Of a stretch of DNA of 11,490 nucleotides, positions 7,285-11,490 are shown piece by piece; within the stretch, counting starts at the first letter, position 1, and each line of letters starts with the position of its first letter. A program made the position numbers and the translations under genes. The stretch is from CAZWXH01 sp964637725. GTDB taxonomy: Bacteria; Bacillota_I; Bacilli_A; Erysipelotrichales; Coprobacillaceae. The DNA lies in contig CAZWXH010000057.1 of assembly GCA_964637725.1 (NCBI GenBank), forward strand, positions 1 through 11,490, read 5' to 3'. The notes beneath the pieces are model-generated. The model was given only the letters and a program-made list of their open reading frames with translations. It was not told where the DNA came from and did no database searches.

Positions 7285-7871
7285 ATGATTTCCACCCTTT
7301 CATTATTAATCTTCAATTGACATTCAGCATATAAAGAAACTGCTTTAGGTAAAATACGATGTTCAATTTCTAATACCATTTCTTGCATTTCCTCAGGAGA
7401 TTGTGCCTTGCTTACATCTCTTGCTTCCTGCATTATAATTGGTCCACCATCAACTTCACTACTCACAAAGTGAACAGTTGCACCAGCAATTTTTACACCA
7501 CGCTTAAAGGCATGCTCATGAACATGTAATCCATAAAAGCCAGGTCCACAAAATGATGGGATAAGTGATGGATGAATGTTCATAATTTTATTTTTATAAA
7601 TATGAATTAACTCATCTGAAATAATGGCTAAGTATCCTGCTAAAACAATTAATTCAACACCTTCTTCTTGAAGTCTTTGAATTAATAATTGATCATCTTT
7701 AATACATTCCGCTTTAACACCGGCATTTTTAGCTCTTTCTAATCCGTATGCATTCTTTCTATTAGAAACAACCAAAACAATTTCTCCATTGATGCGACCA
7801 TCATGTGTCGCATCAATAAGAGATTGCAAATTCGTTCCGCCTCCAGATACAAAGACAGCTATTTTTAACAT
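7281..7871 (-). CDS. purN: Phosphoribosylglycinamide formyltransferase (GAR transformylase)
   Basis: Transfers the formyl group of 10-formyl-THF to GAR (step three). The protein is 196 residues. Visible features are the phosphate-binding loop SGGGTNLQSL (9-18), the catalytic Asn98 and His100 in NIHPSLIPSF, and Asp141 in VDGGPII, matching the Asn-His-Asp set of the family. The segment GFYGLHVHEHA is the Gram-positive variant of the substrate loop. The start overlaps the last 7 nt of purM, and AAAGGAG lies inside the purM 3' end. The stop overlaps purH by 4 nt. purM-purN-purH thus form an overlapping, probably translationally coupled block. It depends on the folate made by Fhs, the first gene of the operon. 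Confidence 0.96.
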   Translation of the reverse strand: MLKIAVFVSGGGTNLQSLIDATHDGRINGEIVLVVSNRKNAYGLERAKNAGVKAECIKDDQLLIQRLQEEGVELIVLAGYLAIISDELIHIYKNKIMNIHPSLIPSFCGPGFYGLHVHEHAFKRGVKIAGATVHFVSSEVDGGPIIMQEARDVSKAQSPEEMQEMVLEIEHRILPKAVSLYAECQLKINNERVEII

Positions 7872-8890
7872 AGAGTAACTCCTTTGTCTCCTTTTTCTAC
7901 TGTTCCAACTTCATAACATTCAATTCCTGTTTCTTGAATTGCTTTCATTGTTTTTTCTACATCTTGAGGATCTAATGCTAAGATCATACCAAGACCCATA
8001 TTGAAAGTGTTATACATCATATCTTCACTAACGTTCCCACTTTTGGCAATAAGTTTAAAGATTGCTGGAACTTCATAACTATCTTTTTTTACTGTTGCAT
8101 GAATTCCAACAGGTAACATTCTTGGAATATTTTCATCAAAACCACCACCAGTGATATGACTACATCCTTTAATTTTAACACCTGATTTTTGGATGTTTTT
8201 TAGTGCTTTAACATAAATTTGAGTAGGTGCGATTAAAGCTTCACCTAATGTTTTTCCTAATTCTTCATAATATGTATCAAGAGATTCTTTCGTCATTTCA
8301 AATACTGAACGGACTAAAGAAAAACCATTACTATGAACACCACTAGACGCGATTCCAACTAATACATCACCTGGTTTAATTGTACTACCATCAATAATAT
8401 CTTTACGATCAACAACTCCAACCGCAAATCCTGCTAAATCATAATCATCCTCAGGCATAAGTCCTGGATGTTCTGCTGTTTCTCCACCAACTAAAGCACA
8501 TTCAGATTGAACACATCCTTGAGCGACACCACTCACGATTGTCGCAATTTTTTCAGGAAAGTTTTTACCACAAGCAATATAATCTAAGAAGAATAGTGGT
8601 TCTCCTCCTGAACAAATAATATCATTGACACACATTGCAACTGCATCAATTCCGATTGTATCATGTTTATCCATTAAAAATGCTAATTTAACTTTTGTTC
8701 CACAACCATCAGTTCCAGATAAAAGAACAGGTTCTTCCATATTCTTAATAGCACTTAAATCAAATGCTCCCGCAAAACCACCAACTCCTCCTAATACCTC
8801 AGGTCTCATTGTTTCTTTAATATGTTTTTTCATTAATTCTACTGATTTGTATCCTGCTTCAATATCTACTCCAGCTTTTTTATAATCCAT
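7865..8890 (-). CDS. purM: Phosphoribosylformylglycinamidine cyclo-ligase (AIR synthetase)
   Basis: Closes the imidazole ring of FGAM using ATP to give AIR (step five). The protein is 341 residues, full length. Family segments appear in order: YKKAGVDIEAG at the N-terminus, the glycine-rich GGVGGFAGAF (34-43), SGTDGCGTK (58-66), the metal- and ATP-binding DAVAMCVNDI (82-91), and GGETAEHPG (135-143) followed by DLAGFAVG. It belongs to the same fold superfamily as the PurL synthetase domains. GGGAGA precedes the ATG. purM lies 12 bp after purE and overlaps purN by 7 nt. No missing residue was seen. Confidence 0.97.
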   Translation of the reverse strand: MDYKKAGVDIEAGYKSVELMKKHIKETMRPEVLGGVGGFAGAFDLSAIKNMEEPVLLSGTDGCGTKVKLAFLMDKHDTIGIDAVAMCVNDIICSGGEPLFFLDYIACGKNFPEKIATIVSGVAQGCVQSECALVGGETAEHPGLMPEDDYDLAGFAVGVVDRKDIIDGSTIKPGDVLVGIASSGVHSNGFSLVRSVFEMTKESLDTYYEELGKTLGEALIAPTQIYVKALKNIQKSGVKIKGCSHITGGGFDENIPRMLPVGIHATVKKDSYEVPAIFKLIAKSGNVSEDMMYNTFNMGLGMILALDPQDVEKTMKAIQETGIECYEVGTVEKGDKGVTLC

Positions 8891-8902
8891 TATGATTCTC
8901 CC

Positions 8903-9391
8903 TTATTTATATTTATTAATAACGTCTTCATTGGCTTTCATTGCTTGAACTTCCATATCTTTTCTAAATGCCAATAATTTTTGTTTTAATTCATCATGTT
9001 GTACAGCCATCATTTGAAGTGCTAAATAAGCAGCATTCTTACTACCATTAATTGCGACAGTCGCAACTGGTATACCAGAGGGCATTTGTACGATTGACAA
9101 TAATGCATCCATACCATCCAATGTTGCTCCACTTAAAGGAACACCAATAACTGGTAAAATTGTTTGTGAAGCAACAACACCTGGTAATGCTGCTGCCATT
9201 CCGGCAGCCGTAATAATAACTTCAGTACCATTTGTCTCTGTTTCTTTAATAAATTCACTTAATCCTAAGTGAGCTCTATGAGCTGATAAACATCTCACGT
9301 TTACTTCTACTCCATAATCTTTTAAAATTCCAATTGCTGGTTCAACTTTTGATAAATCACTTGTAGAACCCATAATAATAGCGACTTTCAT
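8903..9391 (-). CDS. purE: 5-(carboxyamino)imidazole ribonucleotide mutase / AIR carboxylase
   Basis: Makes CAIR, either by moving the carboxyl of N5-CAIR (class I, needs PurK) or by carboxylating AIR directly (class II). The protein is 162 residues, standard length. GSTSD (8-12) binds the phosphate, SAHR (36-39) carries the active-site His, and MDALLSIVQMPSGIPVATV (94-112) is the conserved core. The segment aligned with the usual class I GGAAHLPG reads GMAAALPG, with Ala68 in place of His. No purK is present in this operon, so the class is open. AAAGGATG lies about 10 nt upstream of the ATG. A strong hairpin separates it from fhs. Confidence 0.96.
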   Translation of the reverse strand: MKVAIIMGSTSDLSKVEPAIGILKDYGVEVNVRCLSAHRAHLGLSEFIKETETNGTEVIITAAGMAAALPGVVASQTILPVIGVPLSGATLDGMDALLSIVQMPSGIPVATVAINGSKNAAYLALQMMAVQHDELKQKLLAFRKDMEVQAMKANEDVINKYK

Positions 9392-9421
9392 CTTTTATAT
9401 TCATCCTTTCTTTGAAGTACC

Positions 9422-9443
9422 AAAAGAGACCTTCGTCTCTTTT
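9422..9443. promoter_or_regulatory. Perfect hairpin in the fhs-purE gap
   Basis: AAAAGAGAC (9422-9430) and GTCTCTTTT (9435-9443) form a perfect 9-bp stem with a 4-nt loop, starting in the fhs stop codon. On the minus strand the stem ends in UUUU followed by GG, too short a U-run for a strong terminator. It could be a partial attenuator or a processing/stability element that sets fhs apart from the pur genes. Confidence 0.6.
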
Positions 9444-11112
9444 AGAACAATCCTACTATTTTTCCATTTTCATCAATATCCATATTAACTGCTGCTGGTG
9501 CTTTGGGAAGCCCTGGCATACGCATGATATCGCCACTAATAGCTACTAAGAACCCGGCACCAGCTGAAGGTATTAAATCATTAATCGTTACCTTAAAACC
9601 AGTAGGTCTTCCTAGTAGTGTTTGATCATCAGATAAAGAGTATTGAGTCTTAGCCACACAAATAGGAAGGTCTCCTAATCCTTGTGCTTCATACTTCTTC
9701 ATCTTATTTAAAACTTTCTTAGTGAAAGTGACATCATCCCCACCATAAATTTCTTTAGCAATAATTCTTATCTTATCAGCAATAGGTTGATTTAATTCAT
9801 AGATAGGTTTGAAATGTGCAACTTTCGTTTCTAAAACTTCAAGCAGTTTATTCGCTAACTCAATTCCACCTTCGCCACCTTTTTCCCAAACCTTACTAAT
9901 TGCTACATCTACACCTTTTTCTTTACAGATATCATTTAATAACTGTAATTCCGCTTCGGTATCCGTTGGGAAAGCGTTAATAGCAACCACACTAGGTAAA
10001 CCATATTTTGATATATTTTCAATATGCTTTTCAAGATTTTCAATTCCCTTTTTCAAAGCATCTAAATTTTCTTCATTTAAATCTTTCTTTAACACACCAC
10101 CATGCATTTTTAATGCACGTACTGTTGCAACAATAACAACAGCATCAGGATTAAGATTAGCTTGACGACACTTAATATCTAAAAACTTCTCAGCCCCTAA
10201 ATCAGCCCCAAAACCAGCTTCTGTAATCGCATAATCACCAAGTTTCATTGCTAACTTTGTCGCCATTACAGAATTACATCCATGAGCAATATTGGCGAAA
10301 GGTCCACCATGAACAAATACCGGTGTATGATCTAAAGTTTGAACAAGATTTGGTTTAATAGCATCTTTTAAAAGCAATGCCACTGCTCCCGTTGCTTGAA
10401 TGTCATCAACAGTAACTGGTTCACCTGCATTATTATAAGCAACAATCATACGCCCAGCACGTTGTTTTAAATCTTCTAATGAAGATGCAAGACATAAAAT
10501 TGCCATCACTTCACTAGCTACAGTAATATCAAAACCATCTTCTCTAGGAACACCATTCACTTTACCTCCAAGACCACATACTGTATGTCTTAAAGCACGA
10601 TCGTTTAAGTCAACGACTCTTTTCCATGTAATTGTACGATTATCAATATCCAAAGGATTTCCTTGATGAATAGAATTATCAAGCATTGCTGCTATTAAGT
10701 TATTAGCAGTTGTAATCGCATGAATATCACCAGTAAAGTGAAGATTAATGTCTTCCATCGGAACAACTTGAGCATAACCTCCACCTGCTGCTCCACCTTT
10801 AACTCCAAAACAAGGACCTAAACTTGGTTCACGCATAGCGACAATTGATTTCTTTCCTAATTGATTTAAAGCTTGTGATAAACCAATCATTGTTGTTGTT
10901 TTCCCTTCTCCTGCGGGAGTTGGATTAATAGCAGTCACAAGAATTAACTTACCATCTTTATTTCCACTGATTCTCGAAATAGACTCTAAAGAAATCTTTG
11001 CTTTGTATTTTCCATAAAGCTCTAAATCATCTTCCTCAAGACCAATCTTTAAAGCCACATCCTTAATTGGTTTCATACTCGCATTTTGTGCAATTTCTAC
11101 ATCTGTTAACAT
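9442..11112 (-). CDS. fhs: Formate-tetrahydrofolate ligase (10-formyl-THF synthetase)
   Basis: Joins formate to tetrahydrofolate with ATP, making the 10-formyl-THF used by PurN and PurH and by initiator-tRNA formylation. The protein is 556 residues, normal for the family. Key segments are the nucleotide loop PTPAGEGKTT (64-73), GGAAGGGYAQVVPMEDINLH (106-125, a long family signature) and FVHGGPFANIAHG. The N-terminus (LTDVEIAQ...MKPI) is the usual one. GGGTGG lies upstream of ATG 11112. It is the first gene behind the ZTP riboswitch, a well-known genomic partner of that RNA. This suggests the organism uses formate as a one-carbon source, as many anaerobes do. Confidence 0.97.
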   Translation of the reverse strand: MLTDVEIAQNASMKPIKDVALKIGLEEDDLELYGKYKAKISLESISRISGNKDGKLILVTAINPTPAGEGKTTTMIGLSQALNQLGKKSIVAMREPSLGPCFGVKGGAAGGGYAQVVPMEDINLHFTGDIHAITTANNLIAAMLDNSIHQGNPLDIDNRTITWKRVVDLNDRALRHTVCGLGGKVNGVPREDGFDITVASEVMAILCLASSLEDLKQRAGRMIVAYNNAGEPVTVDDIQATGAVALLLKDAIKPNLVQTLDHTPVFVHGGPFANIAHGCNSVMATKLAMKLGDYAITEAGFGADLGAEKFLDIKCRQANLNPDAVVIVATVRALKMHGGVLKKDLNEENLDALKKGIENLEKHIENISKYGLPSVVAINAFPTDTEAELQLLNDICKEKGVDVAISKVWEKGGEGGIELANKLLEVLETKVAHFKPIYELNQPIADKIRIIAKEIYGGDDVTFTKKVLNKMKKYEAQGLGDLPICVAKTQYSLSDDQTLLGRPTGFKVTINDLIPSAGAGFLVAISGDIMRMPGLPKAPAAVNMDIDENGKIVGLF

Positions 11113-11162
11113 AACGCCACCCTTTCTTTTTTTAAGTTTTTTATAAGGACTTCGACACTCTC

Positions 11163-11202
11163 TTTATACCATAATTCGTTGTTTTTTGATAGTATAATTC
11201 GT
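11163..11202 (-). promoter_or_regulatory. Leader direct repeats and possible second promoter of fhs
   Basis: ATAATTCGT occurs twice in direct orientation (11171-11179 and 11194-11202), 23 bp apart, about two helical turns. Between them and fhs the minus strand reads TGGTATAAA (-10 at 11163-11168 with extended TG), 17 bp after a poor -35 TATCAA. This could be a riboswitch-independent promoter with a two-site operator. It is not recognised as a known PurR box. Confidence 0.3.
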
Positions 11203-11220
11203 ATGATTTATTTAAAAATC

Positions 11221-11269
11221 AAAAAAAGAGCCTACTCATCCAGACGATTGCCCAGACGGTCGACTCTTT
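11221..11269 (-). terminator. Riboswitch-controlled intrinsic terminator
   Basis: On the minus strand AAAGAGTC (11262-11269) pairs with GGCTCTTT (11225-11232), including one G-U pair, and a run of seven U (11227-11221) follows. The 5' arm lies just before the aptamer's CCGTC strand, and the loop contains that strand. Terminator and aptamer folds should therefore compete. Confidence 0.8.
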
Positions 11270-11318
11270 ACTATTATACTCCATGTGGTTGATTCCACTT
11301 CCGTCAGTTGTATAACTA
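11249..11318 (-). ncRNA. ZTP/ZMP riboswitch aptamer (pfl motif)
   Basis: The minus strand matches the pfl consensus as I remember it. Hairpin AGTT-ATAC-AACT (11306-11317) leads into ACTGACGGA. A second hairpin GTGG-AATCAA-CCAC (11285-11298) is followed by ATGGAGTATAA. The conserved 3' segment CCGTCTGGGCA (11249-11259) has CCGTC pairing back to GACGG (11301-11305). It closely resembles the Fusobacterium-type ZTP aptamer. ZMP/ZTP build up when 10-formyl-THF is short, and binding is expected to prevent termination at 11221-11269 and turn on fhs and the pur genes. Confidence 0.92.
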
Positions 11319-11323
11319 CTTGC

Positions 11324-11352
11324 ATAATATCATTTTTAGTTGTTTTTTTCAA
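11324..11352 (-). promoter_or_regulatory. Main promoter of the fhs-pur operon
   Basis: On the minus strand there is a -35 TTGAAA (11347-11352), exactly 17 bp, then -10 TATTAT (11324-11329) with an extended TG. The predicted start (about 11317-11318) coincides with the first base of the riboswitch, so the transcript begins with the aptamer. Confidence 0.82.
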
Positions 11353-11490
11353 CCAATATATACAAAATTTAATTAATTTTTCCTACTCATTTTATCCCTC
11401 TTTTGCATATTTATTACCTCAAATTGCATTATAGTAACACCATCTTTAAAATCTCGCTTTTTTTCTATATTCTTTTGAGAAGAATGACAA
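11353..11490. other. AT-rich edge with no supported gene
   Basis: A minus-strand frame is open from the edge to a stop at 11373-11375 (38 codons, ending KMSRKN). It contains an 11-codon ATG frame behind a GAGGT. A plus-strand frame is also open but has no start. Neither resembles a family I know. TATAAT on the minus strand (11428-11433) has no good -35. The region could be the 3' end of a neighbouring gene or plain spacer. Confidence 0.3.

Noticed and set aside
9809..10165. Plus-strand 118-codon frame inside fhs, and similar ones in purH and purM
   Set aside because: They lie opposite conserved coding sequence, and their composition (Ser/Ala/Thr-rich) is that of a complementary frame.
11221..11318. 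T-box, THF or purine (guanine) riboswitch as the identity of the fhs leader
   Set aside because: There is no T-box GGTGG-ACC bulge sequence and no purine-riboswitch loop pair, whereas the pfl segments ACTGACGGA and CCGTCTGGGCA are both present in the right order.
11373..11489. Minus-strand open frame at the right edge, including an 11-codon peptide after GAGGT
   Set aside because: It is too short and cut by the window, with no recognisable family. The plus strand is equally open there, so chance is likely in AT-rich DNA.
11465..11490. Intrinsic terminator at the right edge (ATTCTT/AAGAAT stem)
   Set aside because: The stem is all AT-rich, six base pairs, and no T-run follows it on either strand in the direction of transcription.

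Overview
The window is an AT-rich Gram-positive segment, most like a Bacillota gut anaerobe of the Clostridia/Erysipelotrichia kind. Three things suggest this: the single-chain 1250-residue PurL of the Clostridium/Streptococcus type, strong AAAGGAGG ribosome binding sites, and a pfl/ZTP riboswitch in front of fhs. The exact genus cannot be read from the sequence.

Most of the window (11352 down to 724, minus strand) is one purine and one-carbon operon. A sigma-A-type promoter (11324-11352) starts a transcript that opens directly with a ZTP riboswitch and its intrinsic terminator (11221-11318). A leader follows, carrying a repeated 9-mer and a possible second promoter. The gene order is fhs, purE, purM, purN, purH, purD, purL. 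Fhs makes 10-formyl-THF, which PurN and PurH consume. PurD, PurN, PurL, PurM, PurE and PurH cover most steps of de novo IMP synthesis. purF, purC, purK and purB are not in the window. The riboswitch ligand ZMP/ZTP (AICAR) accumulates when 10-formyl-THF is short, so the switch senses exactly what fhs repairs.

The left end (1-746) is the most unusual part. At 455-714, immediately downstream of purL, is a compact locus with every hallmark of an Fst/par-type type I toxin-antitoxin system. It has a 34-residue membrane peptide with a perfect but sequestered Shine-Dalgarno, a convergent antisense RNA of about 60 nt with its own promoter, a shared bidirectional terminator, and paired direct repeats over the toxin start codon and the antitoxin 5' end. 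No other terminator separates purL from this locus, so purL read-through RNA should carry the antitoxin sequence in its 3' UTR.

A perfect 163-bp copy of the toxin tail, terminator, antitoxin gene and last 23 bp of purL lies at 1-163. This is a tandem duplication with a 583-bp period, and a decayed, transposase-like fragment lies between the copies. The remaining right edge (11353-11490) holds no gene I can support.
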